Positions 46,108-54,458 of a stretch of 64,000 nt of DNA are shown one piece after another. The translations under genes were made by a program, and so were the position numbers. Source of the DNA: Porphyrobacter sp. IPPAS B-1204 (GTDB lineage: Bacteria; Pseudomonadota; Alphaproteobacteria; Sphingomonadales; Sphingomonadaceae). Location of the stretch: contig RHGM01000007.1 of NCBI GenBank assembly GCA_003724185.1, positions 59,667 through 123,666 of the forward strand, read 5' to 3'. The stretch's first letter is position 1, and each line of letters starts with the position of its first letter. Below the pieces are notes generated by a model that was not told where the DNA came from, ran no database searches, and was given only the letters and a program-made list of their open reading frames with translations.

Positions 46108-46899
46108 ATGACCACGCTTGCCCGTGCCATCCGTTCAGCCCTGCTGACCGCAGACCCGCGCGCCAAGTGCTTCGCCACCCGCCAGATCGCACGCGACTGG
46201 CGGGCGGGCAGGCTGGCGTGGGATTTCGACGTGGCCATGCCGGATCAGCCCGCCTGGCCCGATGCACCCGAATTGCTCCCGCCCGGCCGGATGCCCAAGC
46301 GCGGCAAATTCGGTTCCGAACGGGCGCGGATCGCCCTGTGGCACAGTCTGGCGCATATCGAATTCGTCGCCATTGACCTCGCGCTCGATATGGCGGGGCG
46401 GTTCGGGGCGCAGATGGGGCGGGATTTCGTCGATGATTTCCTGAGCGTTGCCGCAGACGAAGCGATGCATTTCGCCCTGCTGGCGCGAAAGGTTGAATCG
46501 CTGGGCAGCCATTACGGCGCGCTGCCTGCCCATGCTGGGCTGTGGGAGGCCGCGTTCGCCACCCGCAAGGATGTCGCCGCACGGCTCGCCGTGGTGCCGA
46601 TGGTGCTCGAAGCGCGCGGACTGGACGTAACCCCGGCAACGCTCGAACGGGTTGCGGCAGCGGGCGATGCGGGCGGCGCAAAAATCCTTGCGCGGATACT
46701 TGACGACGAAATCCGGCACGTCGCGGCAGGCACCAAGCACTTTTTGCGATGCGCCGAAATGGCACAGGCGAATCCCGAATCCCTCTGGCAGACCCTCGTA
46801 AAACAGCATTTTCACGGGTCCATTAAGCCGCCGTTCAACGACTCAGCGCGTCTTGCAGCCGGTTTGTCGCGTGGATTCTATGCAGAGATTGCGCATTAA
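46108..46899 (+). CDS. DUF455 ferritin-like protein
   Basis: A 263-residue protein of the DUF455 (COG2833) family, a four-helix ferritin-like fold. Candidate diiron ligands are spread over HSLAHIEFVAIDLALD, ADEAMHFALLARKVESLG and DDEIRHVAAGTKHF, giving ExxH pairs like those of MiaE-type monooxygenases. The function of the family is not established. ATG 46108 gives MTTLARAIRSALL. Third gene of a glnE-bcp-DUF455 run. Confidence 0.88.
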   Translation: MTTLARAIRSALLTADPRAKCFATRQIARDWRAGRLAWDFDVAMPDQPAWPDAPELLPPGRMPKRGKFGSERARIALWHSLAHIEFVAIDLALDMAGRFGAQMGRDFVDDFLSVAADEAMHFALLARKVESLGSHYGALPAHAGLWEAAFATRKDVAARLAVVPMVLEARGLDVTPATLERVAAAGDAGGAKILARILDDEIRHVAAGTKHFLRCAEMAQANPESLWQTLVKQHFHGSIKPPFNDSARLAAGLSRGFYAEIAH

Positions 46900-47009
46900 C
46901 GACTCACCCGGATAACCACAGTCCAGCAAAAGGCGCGCAGAACGACGTGCCGGAATATCCAACGGTCCAGCCCAACAACGGGCGAGCCGCAATCGGGAAC
47001 CGGGTCAGT

Positions 47010-47756
47010 ATGAAATTTGCCGTGCGCCACGTGATGAAGCTCGCTGTATCAGCTTGCGCCGCGTTTATGGTTTCCGCTGCCGGTCCGGCCCTTGCCAACA
47101 CCGCCAATTCCGCCACCACCGCCAGCGTCGATATGACCCAGCCGCTGCGCGAAGGTCAGCCCGAAGTGGTCGACACCGGTGATGCGCGCTTCAAGTCGCT
47201 GTTTTCGAGCTGGACCCAGATTGAGCGAACGTCGCCGGTCTCCGGCCCGGTCACTGGTGAAGACGTGATCGCCTATTCCTCGCCGATCCAGCAGCGTGCG
47301 GTTTCAGTGCCCTCGCGCATGCCGCTTGAAGGCGCGCAGCTGACCAGCGGCTTCGGGATGCGCACCCACCCGGTGCTTGGCGGCCGCCGCGCCCACGCCG
47401 GCATCGATCTCGCCGCGCCGACCGGCACGCCGGTCTATGCCACGGCTGATGGCGTTGTCGGCCGCGCCGACTGGTATTCGAGCTACGGGCTCTACATCAG
47501 CATCAACCATGGCGCGGCGATGGAAACGCGCTATGCCCACCTGTCGCGTCTTGCGGTTGCCGCGGGCGACAATGTGAAGAAGGGCGACCTGATCGGTTAC
47601 GTCGGTTCGACCGGCCGTTCGACCGGCCCGCACCTTCATTACGAAGTCCGCGTTGACGGGCTTGCAGTCAATCCGATTCCGTATATGGTAGAGAGCGAAG
47701 CACAGCTGGCCTACGCCCGCGATGCTCGTCTGACCGGCCAAGGCGGCGGCGAGTAA
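47010..47756 (+). CDS. exported M23-family metallopeptidase
   Basis: A 248-residue protein with a signal peptide (MKFAVRHVMKLAVSACAAF through GPALA) and a C-terminal LytM/M23 domain. It has all zinc ligands: the HxxxD motif in GGRRAHAGIDLAAPTGTPVYA, and HLHYEVRVDG. The GFGMRTHPVLGG segment is typical of active enzymes. It should cut peptidoglycan cross-bridges or act as a cell-division/envelope hydrolase. ATG 47010 is used. It is followed by three hairpins and a strong terminator. Confidence 0.93.
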   Translation: MKFAVRHVMKLAVSACAAFMVSAAGPALANTANSATTASVDMTQPLREGQPEVVDTGDARFKSLFSSWTQIERTSPVSGPVTGEDVIAYSSPIQQRAVSVPSRMPLEGAQLTSGFGMRTHPVLGGRRAHAGIDLAAPTGTPVYATADGVVGRADWYSSYGLYISINHGAAMETRYAHLSRLAVAAGDNVKKGDLIGYVGSTGRSTGPHLHYEVRVDGLAVNPIPYMVESEAQLAYARDARLTGQGGGE

Positions 47757-47769
47757 GCTTCACGAGATT

Positions 47770-47844
47770 GCCCGTGCAAACGGGCCGGACATTGGAGAGG
47801 GTGTCCGAACATGGGCGGCGGGTTATCCCGCCGCCTTTTTTTTT
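47770..47844 (+). ncRNA. structured 3' UTR or possible small RNA after the M23 gene
   Basis: Three stem-loops follow the stop codon in a row. GCCCGT-GCAA-ACGGGC (47770-47785) has a GNRA-type loop. CGGACA...TGTCCG (47786-47807) has a ten-base loop TTGGAGAGGG. The third is the intrinsic terminator. Compact stems ending in a strong terminator are the layout of many 3'-UTR-derived sRNAs. It may equally be just a stable mRNA end. Confidence 0.35.
47814..47844 (+). terminator. Rho-independent terminator after the M23 peptidase gene
   Basis: GGCGGCGGG-TTAT-CCCGCCGCC is a perfect 9-bp GC stem (47814-47835) followed directly by nine T residues (47836-47844). It is the strongest intrinsic terminator in the window. 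Confidence 0.95.
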
Positions 47845-47909
47845 GGTGCGCGCCATCAAGCCGCCGTGACGGTGCGCATGATCGGTAGCATTTCACATAC
47901 GCTTTTCCC

Positions 47910-47937
47910 TTGCGAGTGTTCCCGCTCCCGCTAGATT
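47910..47937 (+). promoter_or_regulatory. putative promoter of the acyl-CoA synthetase-P450 operon
   Basis: TTGCGA (47910-47915), a 16-base spacer and TAGATT (47932-47937) lie about 65 bases before the synthetase ATG, downstream of the terminator. The hexamers match the sigma-70 consensus at four of six bases each. Confidence 0.4.
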
Positions 47938-48001
47938 TTGCCGGGAGAGAGAACGTCGGCCACGCCCGCCTTGCCGGGTGATGCCGCATGGGAGAGAACC
48001 A

Positions 48002-49549
48002 ATGAGCATGCACCCGATCGCGCACGCCGCGACCCGCCCGGATCATCCTGCCGTTATCATGACCGGATCGGGCAAGCAGATCACCTATGGCGAGATGGAG
48101 GCGGAATCGAACCGCTTTGCCCATCTGCTGCGCGCCCACGGAATCGGGCCTGGTGATGCCTTTGCGGTGCTGCTGGAAAACCGGATCGAATATTTCACGC
48201 TGATCTGGGGATCGCAGCGTGCCGGCACGATGCTGGTGCCGATCTCCAGCCGCCTGACCGCGCCAGAGGCCGCCTATATCATCCGCGATGCACAGGCGAC
48301 GCTGCTGATCACCAGCGGCTATTTCGCGGGGGTGCTGGAGGATATCCGCAAGGAATGCCCCGGCCTGACCGTGCTGGTGATGGATTCGGGCGATGCGGAG
48401 GATTTCGCTGCTGCCCTGGCTGCGCAGTCGCCCGATCCGATCCCTGACCAGAGCGCGGGGATGGTGATGCTCTATTCCAGCGGCACCACCGGCCGCCCCA
48501 AGGGCATCCGCCCCGCCCCGCCGGAAGACCCCGATCCCGCCGCGCCCGTCCCGCTGATCGGCCTCGCGATCATGGGCGCCGGGATGCCGTCCGATGGATC
48601 GATGGTCTATCTCTCCCCCGCCCCGCTCTACCACGCCGCGCCGATCGGCTGGTGTTCGGTCGTCCACCGGCTGGGCGGCACGGTGGTGATGATGGAGAAG
48701 TTTGACCCCGAAGAGGCGCTGAAGGCGATCGAACGCTACAAGGTGACCGACAGCCAGTGGGTGCCGACCCACTTCGTGCGCTTCCTGAAGCTCGATCCCG
48801 CGGTGCGCACCCGTTACGATCTGTCCAGCCACAAGCGCGCGCTCCACGCCGCCGCGCCCTGCCCCGTGCCGATCAAGCGCGAGATGATCGAATGGTGGGG
48901 GCCGATCGTGAACGAATACTACGCCGGCTCCGAAATGATCGGGATGACGCTGGTGAAGTCCGAACACTGGCTGATGAAGCCAGGCACGGTCGGCGTTGCG
49001 GTGCATGGCAAGGTCCATGTCTGCGGGCCGGAGGGCGAGGAGCTGGGGCCGGACGCGGACGGGCTGATCTTCTTCGAGAACGAGAACCTGCCCACCTATC
49101 ACAACGACCCGGCCAAGACGGCCGAGGCGATGCACCCCAAGGGCTGGATGACGCTGGGCGATATCGGCCATCTGGACGCAGACGGGTTCCTGTTCCTGAC
49201 CGACCGCAAGAGCCACATGATCATCAGCGGCGGGGTCAACATCTACCCGCAGGAGATCGAGAACCTGCTCGTCACCCACCCCAAGGTGATGGACGCCGCG
49301 GTGATCGGAGCGCCCTGCCCTGACCTTGGCGAAAAGGTCGTGGCGGTGGTGCAGCCCAAGACCATGGCCGACGCCGGGCCTGAGCTGGAGGCGGAACTGC
49401 GCGACTTCCTCAGCGCCAGCCTGTCCAAGATCAAGATGCCAAAGCTGTTCGATTTCCGCCCCGAACTGCCGCGTGAGGCCAATGGCAAGCTCTACAAGCG
49501 CGAGCTGCGCGACGAATACGCGGCACGGGCGAAAGAAGCGGCAGCGTGA
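48002..49549 (+). CDS. acyl-CoA synthetase (AMP-forming)
   Basis: A 515-residue ANL-superfamily ligase that activates a carboxylic acid to its CoA thioester through an acyl-AMP. It has the P-loop MLYSSGTTGRPKGIRP, the adenine-site segment NEYYAGSEM, TLGDIGHLDADGFLFLTDRKSHMIISGGVNIYPQEIE (A5-A8 core), and the C-terminal REANGKLYKRELRDEY with the catalytic lysine. Its stop overlaps the P450 start by four bases, so acid activation and hydroxylation probably serve the same catabolic route. GGGAGA lies six bases before ATG 48002. Acid specificity is not predictable from the sequence. Confidence 0.93.
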   Translation: MSMHPIAHAATRPDHPAVIMTGSGKQITYGEMEAESNRFAHLLRAHGIGPGDAFAVLLENRIEYFTLIWGSQRAGTMLVPISSRLTAPEAAYIIRDAQATLLITSGYFAGVLEDIRKECPGLTVLVMDSGDAEDFAAALAAQSPDPIPDQSAGMVMLYSSGTTGRPKGIRPAPPEDPDPAAPVPLIGLAIMGAGMPSDGSMVYLSPAPLYHAAPIGWCSVVHRLGGTVVMMEKFDPEEALKAIERYKVTDSQWVPTHFVRFLKLDPAVRTRYDLSSHKRALHAAAPCPVPIKREMIEWWGPIVNEYYAGSEMIGMTLVKSEHWLMKPGTVGVAVHGKVHVCGPEGEELGPDADGLIFFENENLPTYHNDPAKTAEAMHPKGWMTLGDIGHLDADGFLFLTDRKSHMIISGGVNIYPQEIENLLVTHPKVMDAAVIGAPCPDLGEKVVAVVQPKTMADAGPELEAELRDFLSASLSKIKMPKLFDFRPELPREANGKLYKRELRDEYAARAKEAAA

Positions 49550-50838
49550 GCGCGGAGGCGGTGCTGCCCGGCGACATCGCCCGCCGGGTGATCGATCCGC
49601 ACGCCTATGCCCAGTGGGACGGGCTGCTCGATACCTTCGACGCGATCCGGGCGAGCACCCCGGTGGCGAAGGTGCAGCCCGACACGCCGGGGCTGTTCGA
49701 TCCCTTCTGGCTCGTCACCCGCTATGACGACGTGATGCGCATATCGAAGGACAACGCCGCCTTCCTCAACAACCCGCGCCCGGTGGTGTTCAGCTTCAAC
49801 CAGGCGATCGAATTCAGCCGTGCGGCAACGGGATCGAACATGCTGGTCGATTCGCTGGTGGTGTTCGACGCGCCGATCCATCCGAAATATCGCAAGCTGA
49901 CGCAGGAATGGTTCATGCCGCGCAACCTTGCGCAGCTGGAGGGCGAGCTGCGTGCCCTGGCGGCGCGGACGGTGGACCGGATGCTGGAACAGGGTGGCGA
50001 AGTGGACTTCGTGAAGGAAGTCTCCGGCCCCTATCCCTTGCGCGTCGTCATGCAGATCCTCGGCGTACCGCCAGAGGATGAATTCCGGATGCAGATGCTC
50101 ACCCAGCAATTGTTCGGCGGACAGGACAAGGACCTGTCGGGCAGCGGCATGGACCAGATGACGCCCGAACAGGTGGTGCAGATCGTCGCGGGCGCGGTGA
50201 AGACCTTCGAGGATTACTTCGCAGGGCTGGCCGAAGACCGCCGCAAGCACCCGACCGACGATGTCGCCAGCGTGATTGCCAATGCGCTGGTGGATGGCCA
50301 GCCGCTGCCGCCGCGTGACATGGCGGGGTACTACATCATCGTCGCCACCGCCGGGCATGACACCACCTCTGCCAGCACGGCAGGCGCGATGCAGGCGCTG
50401 GCGCATGATCCCGAACAATGGGCGCGGGTGAAGGCCGACCGCTCGCTGCTCCCCGGCATTGTCGAGGAAGCGATCCGCTGGACGACCCCGGTGCAGCACT
50501 TCATGCGCACCGCAGCAGAGGATTGCGAGCTTGGCGGGCAGGCCATCCAGAAGGGCGACTGGCTGATGATCAACTATGTCGCCGCCAACCACGATCCCGC
50601 GCAGTTCCCCGATCCGCGCCGGTTCGATGCCGCCCGCTCCCCCAACCGGCACCTCGCGTTCGGCGCAGGGGCGCACCAGTGCCTCGGCCTGCATCTGGCG
50701 CGGCTGGAGATGCGCATCCTGTTCGAAGCCCTGCTCGACCGGGTCGCCAGCGTCGAGCCGGCAGGCGAGGCCAAGCGTGCCAGCAGCACCTTCGTGGGCG
50801 GATTGAAGACACTCCCCTTGCGCGTGACGCCAGCCTGA
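49546..50838 (+). CDS. cytochrome P450, CYP108 (P450terp)-like
   Basis: A 430-residue soluble P450. The I-helix is IVATAGHDTTSASTAGA, the K-helix VEEAIRWTTPVQHFMRTAAED, and the heme loop FGAGAHQCLGLHLARLEM. The stretches FMRTA...GQ.I..GD and the end STFVGGLKTLPLRV closely match P450terp (CYP108) as I remember it, which hydroxylates alpha-terpineol; assignment to that exact substrate is not justified. The start is GTG 49546 within the stop of the acyl-CoA synthetase (GTGA). The pair probably degrades a terpenoid, alkyl or sterol-type substrate. No ferredoxin is adjacent. Confidence 0.9.
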   Translation: MSAEAVLPGDIARRVIDPHAYAQWDGLLDTFDAIRASTPVAKVQPDTPGLFDPFWLVTRYDDVMRISKDNAAFLNNPRPVVFSFNQAIEFSRAATGSNMLVDSLVVFDAPIHPKYRKLTQEWFMPRNLAQLEGELRALAARTVDRMLEQGGEVDFVKEVSGPYPLRVVMQILGVPPEDEFRMQMLTQQLFGGQDKDLSGSGMDQMTPEQVVQIVAGAVKTFEDYFAGLAEDRRKHPTDDVASVIANALVDGQPLPPRDMAGYYIIVATAGHDTTSASTAGAMQALAHDPEQWARVKADRSLLPGIVEEAIRWTTPVQHFMRTAAEDCELGGQAIQKGDWLMINYVAANHDPAQFPDPRRFDAARSPNRHLAFGAGAHQCLGLHLARLEMRILFEALLDRVASVEPAGEAKRASSTFVGGLKTLPLRVTPA

Positions 50839-50956
50839 AAACCTGCGCCTGAAAATCGACAAACGCGTTCCGATTCCGCTTTGGGTTCAAGGGTCTTTGC
50901 CCTAGTTTTTCAGGCATGGGATTTGAACTTCGCCTTGCTGCTGCGGGGTTGGCGGC

Positions 50957-51586
50957 GTGAGCCTGCTTGAACCTCACAACCTGCCCTTCGTCATCGCGTT
51001 TGGCGCGCTGGCGGTGATTGCCTTGCTGCAAGTCACCGGCATTGGCGATGCCATCGAAGGCGCGGGCGAATTCGATTCGCCCGATGGCCTCGACGCGGGC
51101 AGCTTTGGCGAGGCGCTGACCACGCTGCTGGGGCTGGGCCGGGTGCCGTTCCTGATCTGGCTGGCGAGCCTGCTGTTCACCTTCAGCGCCGCCGGCCTGA
51201 TCGGGCAGGCGGTGCTGACCAGCCTGCTCGGCGCGCCGCTCAGCGCCGGATGGGCCGCGCTGGCCGCCGCAGGGGCCGCAATCCCGCTCAACAGCCTTGC
51301 GATGCGCCCGGTTGGCGCCATCATGCCCAAGGATGAAACCACCGCCATCGCGCTGGATCAACTGGTGCGGCGCGATGCCGAAATCCAGATCGGCACCGCC
51401 CGCGCCGGCAGCCCTGCCCGCGCCAAGGTGATCGATATTCACGGACAGGCGCATTTCGTCATGGTGGAACCCCATGACCAGACACTCGCGCTGAACGCAG
51501 GCGACACTGTCCTGCTGGTGCGCCGCGAAGGGCAGACCTTCTACGGCGTGCATTACGAAAGCCCGCTGCTCGGGCCGGACATTTAA
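50957..51586 (+). CDS. YqiJ-like (DUF1449) membrane protein with C-terminal OB fold
   Basis: A 209-residue protein with three hydrophobic segments (FVIAFGALAVIALLQV, FLIWLASLLFTFSAAGLIG, AALAAAGAAIPLNSLA) and a C-terminal NfeD-type OB-fold domain (GTARAGSPARAKVIDIHGQAHFVMVEP...). In E. coli and others yqiJ precedes the flotillin gene yqiK, and the two proteins are thought to act together at membrane microdomains. The same pair is seen here, 12 bases apart. The start is GTG 50957. Confidence 0.85.
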   Translation: MSLLEPHNLPFVIAFGALAVIALLQVTGIGDAIEGAGEFDSPDGLDAGSFGEALTTLLGLGRVPFLIWLASLLFTFSAAGLIGQAVLTSLLGAPLSAGWAALAAAGAAIPLNSLAMRPVGAIMPKDETTAIALDQLVRRDAEIQIGTARAGSPARAKVIDIHGQAHFVMVEPHDQTLALNAGDTVLLVRREGQTFYGVHYESPLLGPDI

Positions 51587-51598
51587 AGGGGAACGCAC

Positions 51599-53392
51599 AT
51601 GGCTTTGACGACAACCGAAGATTTGACCACGGCAGGTGAGCTGACCTCGACCGGTGACCTGATCACCTATGGCGTCGTCGGTATCGGCGGCTTGCTGTTT
51701 GTCATCATCTTCTTCGCCTTCCTGATCCGGCTGTACCGCCGCGCATCGAAGGAAACCGCCTTTGTCCGCACGGGCCTTGGCGGCGAGCGCGTGGTGATGA
51801 ACGGCGGCGCGCTGGTGTTCCCGGTGTTCCATGAAACCATGCCGGTCAACATGAACACGCTGGTGCTGCCGGTGGTGCGCCGTGACAGCGAGGCGCTGAT
51901 CACCCTCGACCGGTTGCGGATCGATGTGAAGGCCGAATTCTACGTCCGCGTGCGCCCCGATGCCGAGGCCATCGCGATGGCCGCGCAGACGCTGGGCCAG
52001 CGCACCATGCAGCCCGAAGCGCTGAAGGATCTGGTCGAAGGCAAATTCGTCGACGCGCTGCGCTCGGTCGCGGCGGGGATGACGATGAACGAGCTTCACG
52101 AACAGCGCGCCGATTTCGTGCAGAAGGTGCAGCAGGTCAGCTCCAACGATCTCGCCATGAACGGGCTTGAGCTGGAGTCGGTGTCGCTGACCGGGCTCGA
52201 CCAGACCAGCATCGAACACTTCAACGCCAACAACGCGTTTGACGCCGAAGGTCTGACCAAACTGACCGAGCAAATCGAAGCGCGCAAGAAGCTGCGCAAC
52301 GATATCGAGCAGGACACCCGCGTTCAGATCGAGACCAAGAACCTCGAAGCCAGCCAGCGCAGCTTCGAAATCGCCCGTGATCAGGAATATGCGCGGCTGG
52401 AGCAGGAGCGCGAGGTTGAAGTGCGGCGCGCAGCGCAGATCGCCGAAATCGCCCGCGAACAGGCCGAACGCAACCGTGAGGCTGATGCTGCGCGGATCGA
52501 AGCGAAAAAGCAGGTCGATGCCCAGCAGATCGAGGCGGACCGGTTGGTTGAGGAAGCCCGCATCGACCAGCAGCGGGCGCTCGAAATCGCCCGGCAGGAA
52601 CAGCAGATCGCGGTGCAGAACAAGTCCCGCGAAGAAAGCCAGGCCAAGGCCGAAGCGGATGACGCCCGCGCCAAGGCGGTCGAGGCCGAGGAACGCGTCG
52701 CCACCGCCCGCGAAAGCGAGATCGCCGAACGTAGCAAGAAGATCGAACTGATCGAAGCCGCCAAGCAGGCCGAACGCGACGCCATCGGCGTCAAGGTGCA
52801 GGCCGAAGCGGAAAAGGACGCCGCCGCCAACCGCGCCGAAGCCCTTCGGCTGGAGGCCCAAGGTCAGGCCGAAGCCGAAAAGCTGCGCGCCGAGGCCGCT
52901 GCTGTGCGCTTCGAGGTAGAAGCCGAGGGCCAGCGCGCCATCAACGAGGCGGCGAACATCCTCTCGAACGACCAGATCAGCCTGCAGACCAAGCTGGCAC
53001 TGCTGAAGGTGCTGCCCGAGGTCATCCGTGAAAGCGCCAAGCCGATGGAGGCGATCGATTCGATCAAGATCGTGCAGGTTGACGGGCTCACCAATGGCGG
53101 GCGCGCGGCGAATGATGGGAATGGCTCGGGTGGCGGAAGCGGGTCAGGCAACCTTGCCTCTGACGCCGTGTCAGCCGCGTTGGCCTACCGTGCGCAGGCC
53201 CCGGTGCTTGACGGGCTGATGAAGGAACTGGGGCTGGACGGCTCGTCGCTGTCGGGGCTGGTCAAGGGCGCGGCGGAAGCTGAGGCTGCACCCGCGCCTG
53301 CGCCTGCGCCCGCACCGGCCAAGCCCGCAAAGCTGGCCAAGCCGCGTGACAATGACGCGGGAGACCTGCCGGCGGGCGAAGCAGCGGAGTAA
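51599..53392 (+). CDS. flotillin-family protein (YqiK-like)
   Basis: A 597-residue membrane-associated scaffold. It has one N-terminal transmembrane helix (GVVGIGGLLFVIIFFAFLIRL), then an SPFH/band-7 domain (about residues 55-215; VVMNGGALVFPVFHETMPVNMNTL). A long Ala/Glu/Arg-rich coiled coil follows, then a C-terminal oligomerisation region (IRESAKPMEAIDSIKIVQVDG), a Gly/Ser linker and a Pro/Ala tail. Flotillins organise lipid microdomains and membrane fluidity. AAGGGG sits before ATG 51599; coupled to the YqiJ-like gene. Confidence 0.94.
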   Translation: MALTTTEDLTTAGELTSTGDLITYGVVGIGGLLFVIIFFAFLIRLYRRASKETAFVRTGLGGERVVMNGGALVFPVFHETMPVNMNTLVLPVVRRDSEALITLDRLRIDVKAEFYVRVRPDAEAIAMAAQTLGQRTMQPEALKDLVEGKFVDALRSVAAGMTMNELHEQRADFVQKVQQVSSNDLAMNGLELESVSLTGLDQTSIEHFNANNAFDAEGLTKLTEQIEARKKLRNDIEQDTRVQIETKNLEASQRSFEIARDQEYARLEQEREVEVRRAAQIAEIAREQAERNREADAARIEAKKQVDAQQIEADRLVEEARIDQQRALEIARQEQQIAVQNKSREESQAKAEADDARAKAVEAEERVATARESEIAERSKKIELIEAAKQAERDAIGVKVQAEAEKDAAANRAEALRLEAQGQAEAEKLRAEAAAVRFEVEAEGQRAINEAANILSNDQISLQTKLALLKVLPEVIRESAKPMEAIDSIKIVQVDGLTNGGRAANDGNGSGGGSGSGNLASDAVSAALAYRAQAPVLDGLMKELGLDGSSLSGLVKGAAEAEAAPAPAPAPAPAKPAKLAKPRDNDAGDLPAGEAAE

Positions 53393-53398
53393 ATCCGG

Positions 53399-53433
53399 GC
53401 GCGGGGGGCGGCGGCGCTGCCCCCCGCGCTTTT
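53399..53433 (+). terminator. intrinsic terminator after the flotillin gene
   Basis: An 11-bp stem GCGCGGGGGGC (53399-53409) pairs with GCCCCCCGCGC (53419-53429) across a nine-base loop, followed by TTTT. It separates the flotillin gene from convergent galU. Confidence 0.8.
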
Positions 53434-53441
53434 GGTTCCGC

Positions 53442-54320
53442 TTACTTCAGCAAATCCAGCGCAATCGCCCGCACCTCGGCGCCCATGTCGGGCCGGGCGA
53501 GTGCAATCGCCAGGGTCGCCTCGACGAAGCCGACCTTGCTGCCGCAGTCATAGCGGTTGCCGTCAAAGGTCACGGCGTGGAACGGCTGGGTGCCGATCAT
53601 CTTCGCCATCGCGTCGGTCAACTGGATCTCCCCGCCCGCGCCCTTGCCCTGATTTTCCAGCACCCGCATGACTTCGGGCTGGAGGATGTAACGGCCCGAC
53701 ACGATCTTGTTCGACGGCGCCTCGGCCACCGGCGGCTTTTCCACCAGCCCGCGCACTTCGGTCAGCGTGCCGTTCACTTCGCCCGGATCGATCACGCCAT
53801 AAGCAGACACCTGCGCCATCGGCACTTCGAGCACCGAAATCAGATTGCCCCCGACCTGTTCATAGGCCTCCACCATCTGCTTCATGCAGCCGGTGCCGCC
53901 TTCGCGTGCGACCATCAACTCGTCCGGCAGGAAGATCGCGAAAGGTTCGTCCCCGACAATCGCCCGTGCGCACCAGATCGCGTGGCCGAGACCCAGCGGC
54001 ACCTGCTGGCGCACAGCGATCACATCGCCGGGCGTGGCACGGGCGCAATCGAGCACGGACAAGTCCTTGCCGCGCTCGGTCATGGTCTGTTCGAGTTCGA
54101 AGGCGATGTCGAAATGTTCGACAATCCCGGTCTTGCCGCGCCCGGTGACGAAGATCATCTGCTCGATCCCCGCCTCACGCGCTTCATCCACCGCGTACTG
54201 GATCAGCGGGCGGTCAACGACGGGCAGCAGTTCCTTTGGCACCACCTTGGTCGCGGGCAGAAAGCGCGTGCCAAGACCGGCGACGGGAAACACGGCTTTG
54301 CGGATTGGCTTGGGAGACAT
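53442..54320 (-). CDS. galU: UTP-glucose-1-phosphate uridylyltransferase
   Basis: A 292-residue nucleotidyltransferase that makes UDP-glucose for exopolysaccharide, LPS and glycolipid synthesis. It has the signature KAVFPVAGLGTRFLPATKVVPKELLPVVDRPLIQYAVDEA, then the sugar-nucleotide region with AIFLPDELMV and the PPVAEAPSNKIVSGRYIL segment. Length and motifs are complete. Divergent from murA, convergent with the flotillin gene. Confidence 0.96.
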   Translation of the reverse strand: MSPKPIRKAVFPVAGLGTRFLPATKVVPKELLPVVDRPLIQYAVDEAREAGIEQMIFVTGRGKTGIVEHFDIAFELEQTMTERGKDLSVLDCARATPGDVIAVRQQVPLGLGHAIWCARAIVGDEPFAIFLPDELMVAREGGTGCMKQMVEAYEQVGGNLISVLEVPMAQVSAYGVIDPGEVNGTLTEVRGLVEKPPVAEAPSNKIVSGRYILQPEVMRVLENQGKGAGGEIQLTDAMAKMIGTQPFHAVTFDGNRYDCGSKVGFVEATLAIALARPDMGAEVRAIALDLLK

Positions 54321-54428
54321 TCACTGCCCTCGTTGCTTGCTGATCGGTTGCCTCGCGTCCCGCGTCCCCGTGCCTTGCGCCATAACCAAGGTCAATGATT
54401 GATCGGAAAGCGGCCCCGCCGAGTTGCA

Positions 54429-54444
54429 CGAAAAGCACTTTTCG
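54429..54444. promoter_or_regulatory. dyad CGAAAAG-CA-CTTTTCG upstream of murA
   Basis: A perfect 7-bp inverted repeat with a 2-bp centre lies 14 bases before the murA ATG, in an AT-richer patch of the galU-murA divergent region. It is a good operator candidate, or could form a small mRNA hairpin near the ribosome-binding site. No regulator can be assigned. Confidence 0.35.
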
Positions 54445-54458
54445 CTAAGGCTGGCGGG

